From Nitrospirota bacterium (GTDB lineage Bacteria; Nitrospirota; Thermodesulfovibrionia; Thermodesulfovibrionales; UBA9159): a stretch of DNA of 64,000 bases. Below the pieces are notes generated by a model. It was not told the DNA's origin, did not search any database, and was given only the letters and a program-made list of their open reading frames with translations. Positions 1 to 8,401 of this stretch are shown here, piece after piece. A program made the translations under genes and the position numbers. How positions within the stretch are numbered: the first letter of the stretch is position 1; the number at the start of each line of letters is the position of its first letter. Location of the stretch: assembly GCA_021790195.1 (NCBI GenBank), contig JAJYIF010000001.1, forward strand, positions 186,001 to 250,000. Reading direction: 5' to 3'.

Positions 1-1061
1 GCAGGGTCGTAAGCTCTGAGCTTTGCCTTTGCCTCTGAAAGTCTTTGAATCAGAGAAAGGGAAGGCGCCTCCCTCAGGTCGTCCGTATTGGGCTTAAAGG
101 ACAGCCCGAGGACGGCCAAGGTCTTACCCTTGAGATCTCCCATCGCAAGGCTTATCTTCTCAAATACTATGTCCCGCTGCTTCTCATTGGCGGATATGGC
201 CGCCTTAAGGATTCCCATCTCGACTCCCCGCTCCTCGGCGAGCTTGAGAAGGGCCCTCGTGTCCTTCGGAAAACAGGAACCCCCGAAACCCGGACCGGCA
301 TGGAGGAACTTGGAGCCTATCCTCTGGTCGAGCCCCATGCCTTTTGCAACGACATTTACATCGGCGCCCACCTTTTCACACAGGTTTGCGACTTCGTTGA
401 TGAAAGATATCTTTGTAGCGAGGAAGGAGTTTGCGACATATTTTATGAGCTCGGCGGTCTCCACGTCCGTTATCACAAAAGGGGTCTCGATAAGATAGAG
501 AGGCTTATACAGGTCTTTCATTATGGCCACTGCCTGCTGGCTCTTCGTGCCGATCACGACCCTGTTGGGCCTCATAAAATCTTCTATGGCAGCGCCTTCT
601 CTGAGAAACTCCGGATTAGAGACCACGTCAAAACTGCTTCGCTCCTTCAGGTTCTTCGATATTATCTCTGATATCCTCTTTCCGGTCCCAACGGGGACAG
701 TGCTTTTAGTGACGACCACTTTATAGCCGTCCATGTGGCGGGCTATCTCCCGCGCGACCTCATCGATGTATCTCAGGTCTGCAGAACCGTCTCCCCTTGG
801 CGGAGTGCCCACTGCTATGAAAACCACGAGGGAATCCGAAACCGCCTCTTCTATCCTTGTCGTAAACCTGAGCCGGCCCTGCTTCACGTTCCTCTGGACA
901 AGGTCATCGAGCCCCGGCTCATAAAATGGAACGACGCCCTTCTTCAGAGATTTGACCTTCTTTTCGTCCTTATCGACGCAGGTGACAAAAACCCCGAATT
1001 CGGCAAAACAGGCGCCGGTTACCAGGCCTACATATCCAGTCCCAATTATCCCTATGTGCAT
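1..1061 (-). CDS. ugd: UDP-glucose 6-dehydrogenase family protein (3' end outside window)
   Basis: NAD-dependent oxidation of UDP-glucose (or a related UDP-sugar) to the uronate, a cytoplasmic precursor for surface polysaccharide. Translating the minus strand from the ATG at 1061 gives MHIGIIGTGYVGLVTGA, a Rossmann NAD-binding start. Around residues 255-265 it has GFGGSCFPKD with the catalytic cysteine, and it continues into the SFKPNTDDLREAPS region typical of the C-terminal UDP-binding part. About 353 residues are visible; the family is usually 430-450, so the last fifth lies left of position 1. The neighbours are glycosyltransferases, which fits. UDP-ManNAc or GDP-mannose dehydrogenases share the fold, but the cysteine region reads best as the UDP-glucose type. 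Confidence 0.88.
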   Translation of the reverse strand, partial: MHIGIIGTGYVGLVTGACFAEFGVFVTCVDKDEKKVKSLKKGVVPFYEPGLDDLVQRNVKQGRLRFTTRIEEAVSDSLVVFIAVGTPPRGDGSADLRYIDEVAREIARHMDGYKVVVTKSTVPVGTGKRISEIISKNLKERSSFDVVSNPEFLREGAAIEDFMRPNRVVIGTKSQQAVAIMKDLYKPLYLIETPFVITDVETAELIKYVANSFLATKISFINEVANLCEKVGADVNVVAKGMGLDQRIGSKFLHAGPGFGGSCFPKDTRALLKLAEERGVEMGILKAAISANEKQRDIVFEKISLAMGDLKGKTLAVLGLSFKPNTDDLREAPSLSLIQRLSEAKAKLRAYDP

Positions 1062-1268
1062 ATCCTATCCATCTATAACCCGCCTCAATAGTTTTTTATT
1101 ATGGCAAAAAAAGACCCCAAAGTAAACGCCTGTCATATTTCACACATTTCGAGCTCACCGGTTGGTTAACTTAAGGCCGGGGCAGGGCAAACCAGAATCA
1201 TATTGAAAGCGTGAAATCTTTGTGTCAAAATGTCGGCATGTTTTTGATGATGTTACCTGCGCGCCTTC

Positions 1269-2729
1269 ATGCATAACACTGAAGGCGCCGGCGGAAAAGT
1301 GCGACAAAAGATAGCGATAAGCGCCCTCGGCGACTGGAGTGCGCCGAGGGCTGAATTCATATCCTCGGTCCTCGCCTCGCAGATAACAGAAGCCTTCGAT
1401 CTCCTGCTGGTTGTGAGTGCCGATTGTGAACTTCCGGATATAGTCGCCGCATCGGGAGCAAAGATGCACAGATTGTCCGTAAAAGGCGGCGCTTTGCCTT
1501 TTCCGGATCTCATTACGGCCATAAAAGAGATCAGCGACATTTATCGGGAGTTCCCCTTTAACGTAGTTAACACAACCGGCGCGGAGGACCAAAGACTTTT
1601 TTGTTGCTGGTATCTGCTGCACAGGAGGCCTTTTCTGATCATCCGTACGTGGTTCGGCCCGGAGCTCATTTCCGATACGCCCTTCAACAGAATCATATTC
1701 AACCGACTGACCTCCGTAAACTTGTTCTTTAATCGGGACTCGGAAGATCTTATGCGCGATAAGCGTCCTTATGGCGCTCTGTTCCTGCATAACCCCTGCG
1801 TCCTCAACGATGCTTTCACGCTTTCACCTGTCGGTGCAGGTCTCCTTGAACACTGTTACCTCTCTTTGACTGCGCCTTCACGCCGTCACCCCGTCAGCGG
1901 AACAAAGACAGACTGGTCGGGCATCGAGGTCACCTACATTACCCATTTCTATCTGAACCAGGGGTCGCCAGACGCTCTCATGCGGCTGCTCCGGCGTTAT
2001 GAACAGTATTCACCCGAGGTCCTGAACAGGCTCCACTTCGTGGTCGTCGACGACGGCTCTCCCCTCGCGTATGATATACCGGCTTTCAATCTGAATATCA
2101 CTTGGCTCAGGATCAATGAGGATATCCGCTGGAACCAGTCGGGGGCGCGCAATCTCGGCGCAACGTATGCAAAGTCCGACAAGATACTTCTCACTGACCT
2201 GGACCATGAGTTTCCCGAAGAGACTCTCGGGGCCATGATCGCAGCAAAGCCATGCGGCAGGAATATCTATAAGATCTACCGTAGGAATACAGAGAACGGA
2301 AAGCTCCGCAAGGGCCATTCCAATATCTTCTTTATGTCCCGGGCAAGGTTCTTCCGGCTGTGGGGTTATGACGAAGAGTTCAGCGGCCATTACGGCGCTG
2401 AGGATTTCAGGTTCATTAAATACCAGAAGGCGCACGGCTCGCGGCTGCGGTATTTCGACTCCGGATATATCTGTGTCAAGAGGGAAGACATCGACAGGAC
2501 AAAGGAATATCACAGCCTTTCGCGGGACTTGAGCTTTAATACACCGGTAGACGCCAGGAAAAAATTTGAGATGAACCTGTTCGGCCGCAGTGCGGGCCAC
2601 AGCAGGATGTTCCTCGAATTCACATGGACAAGGGTCTATGAGAACCGTCGTGAAGAACGCATCGAACCGAAGATCAACAGGACGTGGAAGCGCCTATGGA
2701 TATGGAGATGGCTTGTGGGCAGCCCTTAA
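1269..2729 (+). CDS. Family 2-type glycosyltransferase with N-terminal extension
   Basis: Probable sugar transferase for LPS or another surface glycan. The first 200 or so residues match nothing I recognise. From about residue 220 there is a GT-A fold: VVDDGSP (nucleotide site), NLGATYAKSDKILLTDLDHE with an acidic metal-binding motif near residue 307, and near residue 365 GYDEEFSGHYGAEDFRF, which resembles the C-terminal galactosyltransferase-type domain. No membrane segment is evident. It is the only plus-strand gene in the left cluster and ends tail to tail with the next gene, the two stops sharing TTAA at 2726-2729. The ATG at 1269 was chosen because the frame is open from there; no clear ribosome binding site is visible. 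Confidence 0.72.
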   Translation: MHNTEGAGGKVRQKIAISALGDWSAPRAEFISSVLASQITEAFDLLLVVSADCELPDIVAASGAKMHRLSVKGGALPFPDLITAIKEISDIYREFPFNVVNTTGAEDQRLFCCWYLLHRRPFLIIRTWFGPELISDTPFNRIIFNRLTSVNLFFNRDSEDLMRDKRPYGALFLHNPCVLNDAFTLSPVGAGLLEHCYLSLTAPSRRHPVSGTKTDWSGIEVTYITHFYLNQGSPDALMRLLRRYEQYSPEVLNRLHFVVVDDGSPLAYDIPAFNLNITWLRINEDIRWNQSGARNLGATYAKSDKILLTDLDHEFPEETLGAMIAAKPCGRNIYKIYRRNTENGKLRKGHSNIFFMSRARFFRLWGYDEEFSGHYGAEDFRFIKYQKAHGSRLRYFDSGYICVKREDIDRTKEYHSLSRDLSFNTPVDARKKFEMNLFGRSAGHSRMFLEFTWTRVYENRREERIEPKINRTWKRLWIWRWLVGSP

Positions 2730-3898
2730 TGCCCCTTTATTTCAGCCTTCATCCTTCCCAGCATGTCCGCTATCCTCTCTGCCCTTTTTTCGTAAGTGAA
2801 GTTACGGGCGTCCTCCTTGGCCTTCCCTGCGATCTCCTCCGCCTTCACGGGATTGTCGATAAGATACTTGATTCCTTCCGCAAGGGCTTCGGGGTTGTTC
2901 GGCTCGACAAGGACGGCGTTTTCCCTGTGAGTGAGGACCTCTCTGAACACCGGCATATCAGAGGCCGCTATTGGAATTCCGCAGGCCATGTATTCGAATA
3001 GTTTCAGGGGAGATGAGAACTGCGAGGGCATCGAAAGAATATTCGGCAGCACTGCCACCTTGGATTGCGAGAGGTATTCCGGGATCAGCATGCGCGGAAC
3101 TGCCCCGGCGAAATCGACCCTGTCCGACACGCCTTCCCTGACAGTCAAATCTTTCAACTCCCCTGTCCTGCCGCCCCCGCCCACTATGACAAGCCTCTCG
3201 CGCGGAAGATATTTCATAGCAGAAATCAGGGTATCTACCCCCTTCCACGAGTAAAGGCTCCCGGTATAGCAGATGTACGAAGCCGTCGGCTTCTTCCGGA
3301 CAGAGAACCACTCCTCCTCCACCCCGTTACGCACCACATGGATAGACCTTCCGGGTATGTTCATCCGGATCAGGTATTCCTTGATCGCCTGAGATATAGA
3401 AACCAGGGCATCTGCGTCACGATATACCCTCGACTCAAGGCTTCTCAATCTTTCCCGGCCCCTTTCGCCCTGTGCGGCGAGATGAAATATCTCATGGACC
3501 TCAAACACGACCGAGGCCCTGAAAAACCTCCTGAATTTCAGGATGAGGTCGGCCAGCTTGAGGTGTCTTATAAAAAATACCGTGCCGCCGTCTCTGTATG
3601 TCCTGTTCCAGAGGAGATGGAGGATAAGGAAAAAATGGAATACCCCGTGGGACGAGAACCTCAGATACTTCTTCCTCTCCCTCCGTATTATGGGGATGCG
3701 GACCAGCCTGAGATTAGGGTGTCCGGATATCCCGTAAAAACCGAGCGCCTTTTCCTCGGAATATTCATGCCTTATGCCGGCCATAAGCACCACTTCAGTC
3801 CCGGTCCTTGCGAGGGCGTGGCACGTCTGTATTATCTGAATAAACCTGGCCCTCTGGTCCGGAAGGAGCTCGGGGACCGGATAGACAATTCTCATCAT
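2726..3898 (-). CDS. GT4 family glycosyltransferase
   Basis: Transfers a sugar from a nucleotide donor in surface polysaccharide assembly; the exact sugar is unknown. GT-B fold: N-terminal MMRIVYPVPELLPDQRAR, a C-terminal donor domain with YTGSLYSWKGVDTLI, VIVGGG, and the GT4 E-x7-E region KLFEYMACGIPIAAS. About 390 residues, normal for the family. The start at 3898 is preferred over upstream in-frame starts because ATGATGAGA overlaps the TGA stop (3895-3897) of the upstream gene and GGGGAGAACGG precedes it, so the pair looks translationally coupled. Confidence 0.85.
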   Translation of the reverse strand: MMRIVYPVPELLPDQRARFIQIIQTCHALARTGTEVVLMAGIRHEYSEEKALGFYGISGHPNLRLVRIPIIRRERKKYLRFSSHGVFHFFLILHLLWNRTYRDGGTVFFIRHLKLADLILKFRRFFRASVVFEVHEIFHLAAQGERGRERLRSLESRVYRDADALVSISQAIKEYLIRMNIPGRSIHVVRNGVEEEWFSVRKKPTASYICYTGSLYSWKGVDTLISAMKYLPRERLVIVGGGGRTGELKDLTVREGVSDRVDFAGAVPRMLIPEYLSQSKVAVLPNILSMPSQFSSPLKLFEYMACGIPIAASDMPVFREVLTHRENAVLVEPNNPEALAEGIKYLIDNPVKAEEIAGKAKEDARNFTYEKRAERIADMLGRMKAEIKGH

Positions 3899-5193
3899 CC
3901 GTTCTCCCCGTCTTTTTTCAGATTCAGATAGGCCCCGGCCATGCTCAGAAGAAGCCCCAGCGGAATCATACTCCGGTCCTCGGTCATACACCGTATTACG
4001 TATTCGCCGAGCACCGAGGCTGCCACCGATATGCCGAAGAGAGACAGCTCGTTATCTCTGTCGGAAAGAAACCTCCTGATGACCCGGTAAAAAAGAACGA
4101 GGAACAGGAGCGCATAGATAGCAAGACCTATGATCCCCTGCTGGTACAGCGTCCTGATAAACTGGTTGTGAGGGGTTATGGGTTTGTCCTCCGCGGGATA
4201 CGAGCCGTTAAGGGCCTTATAGGATTCCTTGTAGTGTTCGGACATCGCGTCGTTGTCGATCCCATGACCGAGCAAGGACCGCTCCCCCGATAATCTTATA
4301 AAAAGCTTCCAGGTCTCAATGCGATACGAGACCGGGGTCTTTTGCATGATGTGCCCTTTCACGAATTTATACTCGCCCGGAAAAAGAGCGACAATAATCA
4401 GGATTATAACCGCTACGCCGGCGGCTCCGGCAGTCAATATGATGAGAACGTTCCTGTACCTCTCTCTCAGAAAATACATCCATAGGCCGAGCACGCCCAG
4501 CAGGCCGAGCCAGCTTCCCCTCACCCCCGTAAGGAGTATCCCTGCCACCGACCCCAGGAGAGGCGCCTTCCATAAGACCTTCGCCGGACCTCTGCTCCGA
4601 TCGTTTTCAAACAAAATAAACGGCAGGAAGAAAAGAATGATCGTGGCGTAGTACCTCGTCCGGTCATAATCGATCGAGCCCGACTTGAGCAGGTCCGTCA
4701 CAATCTTGTGGAACCCTAATACGAGATAGATCGTTCCGGTCACCGCGAGGACAAGAGCGAGTCTTCTCAACTTCCCGGGAGAGACGAACGTAGTCGATAT
4801 CACACAATAGAGCAAGACTATCTCGATATATTCCTTTCTCAGGAGGAGGAATGAGCCTACCGGACCCGAATTGATGAGGGAAGACACTGCGGCGGACAGA
4901 AAAAGGGCCAGCACAACGATGAACAAGGGCTCTTTCCACTCGAGGACCAAGGTCTTTCTTCCGATACTCCGGAGAAGCCAGAGCAAAGCCGGGAGATAGA
5001 CGGCAAGCTCCCTCACGGTGCTGAGTCTGCCACCGAACATGAGCAGAATAAAGACATAAATACCGTATTCCATTGTTAAGGGAACGGCATCTCCCATCCG
5101 TCCCTTGATTGCTTTTATGTCCACGGGTTGTAGTCCATCTCGCAGTATTACCCGGGAAACCTGGTCGGCTTCCTCAGGATTTCGAATCGCCAC
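3895..5193 (-). CDS. O-antigen ligase/polymerase-like membrane protein
   Basis: Polytopic inner-membrane protein of about 432 residues with roughly ten or more hydrophobic segments (for example YGIYVFILLMFGG, VAGILLTGVRGSWLGLLGVL, VLIILTAGAAGVAVIILII). The GVRGSWLGL segment and the large periplasmic loop with GHGIDND and PHNQFIRTLYQQGIIGLAIY are typical of the Wzy/WaaL family (PHNxFL-like motif). It would join or polymerise glycan on the periplasmic face. The GTG at 5193 opens the frame without a good ribosome binding site; an ATG at 5097 (MGDAVPL), shortly before the first clear membrane helix, is an alternative. The stop overlaps the start of the downstream glycosyltransferase. Confidence 0.8.
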   Translation of the reverse strand: MAIRNPEEADQVSRVILRDGLQPVDIKAIKGRMGDAVPLTMEYGIYVFILLMFGGRLSTVRELAVYLPALLWLLRSIGRKTLVLEWKEPLFIVVLALFLSAAVSSLINSGPVGSFLLLRKEYIEIVLLYCVISTTFVSPGKLRRLALVLAVTGTIYLVLGFHKIVTDLLKSGSIDYDRTRYYATIILFFLPFILFENDRSRGPAKVLWKAPLLGSVAGILLTGVRGSWLGLLGVLGLWMYFLRERYRNVLIILTAGAAGVAVIILIIVALFPGEYKFVKGHIMQKTPVSYRIETWKLFIRLSGERSLLGHGIDNDAMSEHYKESYKALNGSYPAEDKPITPHNQFIRTLYQQGIIGLAIYALLFLVLFYRVIRRFLSDRDNELSLFGISVAASVLGEYVIRCMTEDRSMIPLGLLLSMAGAYLNLKKDGENG

Positions 5194-5245
5194 GGATTAT
5201 TGATCGTCCTGCACTTCTTTAGTATCTTCATCGACCTCGCGCGGC

Positions 5246-5399
5246 TTAGCCTACATCATTCATAAAATATGGGCAGGTGCGGCGCAAAACTTTTTTGTTT
5301 CGACACCTTGATGTAGATTTCCAGTAAGCCCTTTGACCATGTTGCCACAGTCGGTCTTCATTAATCCCGGCTTCCCGATCATGATAATCTCGTCGATTT
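5246..5399. repeat. Dispersed intergenic repeat, copy 1
   Basis: A stretch of about 150 bp that recurs at 44991-45144 and, shorter, at 29629-29735. The most conserved part reads ATGGGCAGGTGCGGCGCAAA followed by a T-rich loop and GTTTCGACACC; GGTG/CACC and AAAC/GTTT arms can form an imperfect stem. It then shares CCACAGTCGG and ATCCCGGCTTCCCGATCATG with copy 3. It fills the gap between two minus-strand genes and reaches the stop codon of the GT9 gene. It has no long open frame conserved between copies (a one-base length change breaks the frame), so it is probably non-coding. Confidence 0.85.
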
Positions 5400-6525
5400 A
5401 AGAAAAGGCTTGGCCCAGCATATCCCGGACAGCCTCATAAACTTCTTCTACGGTAATCTGTCCCATACAGAACATCTTCCTGCATCCCTTCTTTGCCGTG
5501 CATGGAGCACAGGGTTTCTCCTTCCTGATCACCCGGTGCAGATGAAGGTCCTGAGAAGGCGCCACGTTTACGGCGTTTGTGGGGCAGAATAGCGACACGG
5601 TCTTCACGCGCAGGGCAACGGCCATATGCATCGGACCGGTGTCATTCGTCACAAGGATACTCATCTTCCTTATCATGGCCCCCAGAGACTTTAACGGTAT
5701 GGCTCCGGCGGATGAAACAGCCCCCTTTCCAATCTTCCCAGCCACAAAAGCGCATATATCCCTTTCCTGTTGCGATCCTATTACAACAATGCGGATCATG
5801 GGCCTTGCGGCAATCAACCTTCTGCCGAGTTCAACAAAGCATTCTTCCGGCCATGCTTTGTACCCCGCTGTCGCGCCTACTTGAAAGCCAATAATTATAG
5901 CACCTTTCGGCACACCGAGGTTTTCCACATAGGCTTCTATGAGGGATTCCTCCTCTTCACCGACAACAAGCGCCATCTCTCTATTTTCTTCGCTGCATCC
6001 CGCCATGGAAGCAGCCTTCAGCCTCAAATCGATGACGTGATGCTCCATCGGGTTGTCAAAACCGCCATAAGTATTGCTCAGGAGAAAACCATATTCTCTT
6101 GATCTCGGCACTTTCAGAATAAAGCGGGCTCCGGATAAGTATGCCATTGGCGTGGCTTGTGGCTCGTTTCCATGAAATATCAGGGCGAGGTCGAACTTGT
6201 GCCTGCGGAATTCCCTTATTGTCCTGAAGAATCTCTTATACCCGCCGTGATAAGGGACAATACCATTTACGTGAGGATTATTTTCAAATAGCTCCGCGTT
6301 CCTAATGTTGAAATGAGCGATGATATTGGCCCGCGGATACCGGTCCCTCACAGCCCTTATCGCCGGAGTCGAGAGCAGGGTGTCCCCTATAGCCGTTGAC
6401 GACACGACAAGGATATTCCTTACCTCTTTCGGATCAAAATACTTTAGATCGGCCTGTCTCTTGTCGAGACATTTCAGTATCTTCATAGAGAAGAACAGCA
6501 GGCCGTCGATAGGGCTGATTCTCAT
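5398..6525 (-). CDS. GT9 family (ADP-heptose:LPS) glycosyltransferase
   Basis: Heptosyltransferase-type GT-B enzyme of about 375 residues, expected on the inner face of the cytoplasmic membrane adding heptose or a related sugar to LPS core. Seen: VRNILVVSSTAIGDTLLSTPA near residue 36, a family hallmark; IIIGFQVGATAGYKAWP at the donor domain; TNDTGPMHMAVAL (the D-x-G-P/S-x-H region) near residue 295; then PCAPCTAKKGCRKMFCMGQI, the Cys-rich tail common in this family. The ATG at 6525 overlaps the TGA of the upstream deacetylase. Which heptosyltransferase it is cannot be told from sequence alone. Confidence 0.86.
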   Translation of the reverse strand: MRISPIDGLLFFSMKILKCLDKRQADLKYFDPKEVRNILVVSSTAIGDTLLSTPAIRAVRDRYPRANIIAHFNIRNAELFENNPHVNGIVPYHGGYKRFFRTIREFRRHKFDLALIFHGNEPQATPMAYLSGARFILKVPRSREYGFLLSNTYGGFDNPMEHHVIDLRLKAASMAGCSEENREMALVVGEEEESLIEAYVENLGVPKGAIIIGFQVGATAGYKAWPEECFVELGRRLIAARPMIRIVVIGSQQERDICAFVAGKIGKGAVSSAGAIPLKSLGAMIRKMSILVTNDTGPMHMAVALRVKTVSLFCPTNAVNVAPSQDLHLHRVIRKEKPCAPCTAKKGCRKMFCMGQITVEEVYEAVRDMLGQAFS

Positions 6526-7313
6526 TTCTTCTTAATGGCGAGATACAGCCCCGAAAGCATGATGTTCGTATAAACAACCATCCTTCTCTTGAACCATTCG
6601 CCCTTGTCCTTGACGACAATCCTCTTTATTGCAAACGGGTCCGAGCCTGCTTTCACAACTCCATGATAGGTCGTGAAGAGGGCCTTGTATCCGAGTTCTT
6701 TTGCGATCTCTATAGCCCTGTCATTATATTTGCCGTACGGCCAGCAGAGATATGGGCATGGCCTTCCGAGGCGTTCTTCCATTACCCTTTTGGACTCGCC
6801 TAGCTCTTCGAAAAGCTCCTCCTCGGACAAAGAATCGCATTTCCTGTGGCTCTTTGTATGGGAATAGAATTCGACCAGCCCGCTCTCTGTCATCTTCCTC
6901 ACGAGATCCCAATTAAGCACCACCTTTTCTTCCTCTCCGTTTCTGATGAGCGCCTTCGACTCCCTGTGCTTCGGTACAGAGGCGGCTGTCTGTCCTGTCT
7001 TCTCCGAGGCCCCTTCCGTCCTGTCCGTGACTATGAAGACGGTCGCCCGGATCGCGTATTCTTCAAGTACGCGAAAGGCATAGATATAATTATCGAGCCA
7101 GCCGTCATCGAAGGTCACAACCACAGCCTTCTCCTTCGGACAATATTCCCCGCGCGCATACGACAAGAGTTCAGAAACAGTCAAAGTCTTGTAGCCCGAC
7201 TCGCGAAGATATCTCATCTGCTCCCCGAAGATCCGCGGCGTCACGGTAACGATGTCCCCATGATGGGGATTGACATGGTGATACATAAGGACCGGGACCG
7301 TGTTCATCGTCAT
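6522..7313 (-). CDS. NodB-type polysaccharide deacetylase
   Basis: Carbohydrate esterase 4 fold, predicted to remove acetyl groups from a GlcNAc-containing glycan. Seen: MNTVPVLMYHHVNPHHGD at the N-terminus, VVVTFDDGWLDNY (catalytic and metal Asp pair in TFDDG), a histidine pair motif in EFYSHTKSHRK (S/T-H-x3-H), and LCWPYGKYNDRAIEIA further on. About 263 residues. An earlier in-frame start exists, but the ATG at 7313 overlaps the upstream stop (7310-7312) as ATGA and leads straight into the conserved N-terminus. No signal peptide is evident, so it may be cytoplasmic or peripheral. It probably trims a lipid-linked precursor. Confidence 0.85.
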   Translation of the reverse strand: MTMNTVPVLMYHHVNPHHGDIVTVTPRIFGEQMRYLRESGYKTLTVSELLSYARGEYCPKEKAVVVTFDDGWLDNYIYAFRVLEEYAIRATVFIVTDRTEGASEKTGQTAASVPKHRESKALIRNGEEEKVVLNWDLVRKMTESGLVEFYSHTKSHRKCDSLSEEELFEELGESKRVMEERLGRPCPYLCWPYGKYNDRAIEIAKELGYKALFTTYHGVVKAGSDPFAIKRIVVKDKGEWFKRRMVVYTNIMLSGLYLAIKKK

Positions 7314-8401
7314 CTTCTTTCCCCGATCAGGCCCGTATAGAGGTCGAACATGCTCTTGCACATCTTTTCGACGTCAAAGTGCTCCTCGGCCATCTTTCTT
7401 CCCTCTATGCCCATAGCCCCGGCCCTTTCCCTGTCCCGGAGCATAGTGACAACCGCCCTTGCCAAAGATGAAGGGTCGTTCGGTTGAACGAGATAACCGT
7501 TCACGCCGTCCTTTATCACCTCTCCCACTCCGCCCACGTCCGTCCCGATGACCGGCTTTCCCATGGCCATCGCCTCCACAAATACCCCGCCGTGCGCCTC
7601 CTGAAGTGTGGGCAGCACAAACAGATCAATGGACTTAAGGATATTGGGGATGTCCCATCTCATGCCGAGCATGAGCACGCTTCCGGACAAGCCGAGGTCC
7701 TCTATCTTCTTCGTGATGTTCCTTTTTTGGGGGCCGTCGCCGACGAATACAAATCTTGCCCCGGGGATCTCTTTCAGGACTGCTGGAATAGCGTCCAGCA
7801 GGACCTGATATCCCTTCTTGAATCTGAGGATCGCAACGGTCCCTATAAGCGGGACTTCGGAGGAGACCCCTATTTCCTCCCTCAGGCCGCCGCGAGTTGC
7901 CCCCGGATCGAATTTCCTTAGATCTATACCGGTGTGTATCGTTACTACCTTCCCCGGCCGGACACCCTCGTCTATCAGATATCGCCGGATATAGTCGCTT
8001 GTAGTGACCACCCTGTGAGGCAGCAGGCTGTAAGTGATCCTTGACGTTATAGGCATCGCAATATGCCGCGTCCTGACTATAACGGGCCTCCTTCTCGACA
8101 GCCTGCCCGCAATGCCCGCAAGGAAACTGTCCCTTCCGCTATGGGTGCTGACAACGTCGACAGCCTCCTTTCTTATCACTCTCAGGATATGCTGCACAGC
8201 CGCAAGGTCGTAGTGCTTCTTCATTCTGCAGACCCTGACCTCTATGCCTTTAGATGCGGCCTTCTCTTCGAGCATGCTTCCGGGCTGGCATAGGACGATC
8301 ACCTTTACGCCGAGGTCCCTGAGGCCGAGGGACTCCTTCATTATCCTGTTTTCCTGTCCGCCCCAGCCTTTTGAAGATTCTGTATGGAGCACCGTGAACA
8401 T
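7310..8401 (-). CDS. GT4 family glycosyltransferase
   Basis: About 363 residues, GT-B fold. N-terminal MFTVLHTESSKGWGGQENRI carries the acceptor-side glycine loop; the donor domain has GTVAILRFKKGYQVLLDAI, FVFVGDGPQ and VEAMAMGKPVIGTDVGGVGE, the GT4 E-x7-E region. It belongs to the LPS/O-antigen block and follows the upstream heptosyltransferase with no spacing (stop TAG at 8402-8404 directly followed by ATG at 8401). It overlaps the deacetylase by four bases. The sugar specificity is unknown; GT4 enzymes in such blocks are usually core or O-unit transferases. Confidence 0.87.
   Translation of the reverse strand: MFTVLHTESSKGWGGQENRIMKESLGLRDLGVKVIVLCQPGSMLEEKAASKGIEVRVCRMKKHYDLAAVQHILRVIRKEAVDVVSTHSGRDSFLAGIAGRLSRRRPVIVRTRHIAMPITSRITYSLLPHRVVTTSDYIRRYLIDEGVRPGKVVTIHTGIDLRKFDPGATRGGLREEIGVSSEVPLIGTVAILRFKKGYQVLLDAIPAVLKEIPGARFVFVGDGPQKRNITKKIEDLGLSGSVLMLGMRWDIPNILKSIDLFVLPTLQEAHGGVFVEAMAMGKPVIGTDVGGVGEVIKDGVNGYLVQPNDPSSLARAVVTMLRDRERAGAMGIEGRKMAEEHFDVEKMCKSMFDLYTGLIGERR

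Noticed and set aside
5246-5399. A 41-codon minus-strand frame across the dispersed repeat (MIGKPGLMKTDCGNMVKGL...)
   Set aside because: Copy 3 has an extra base and an early stop in this frame, so it is not conserved as protein.
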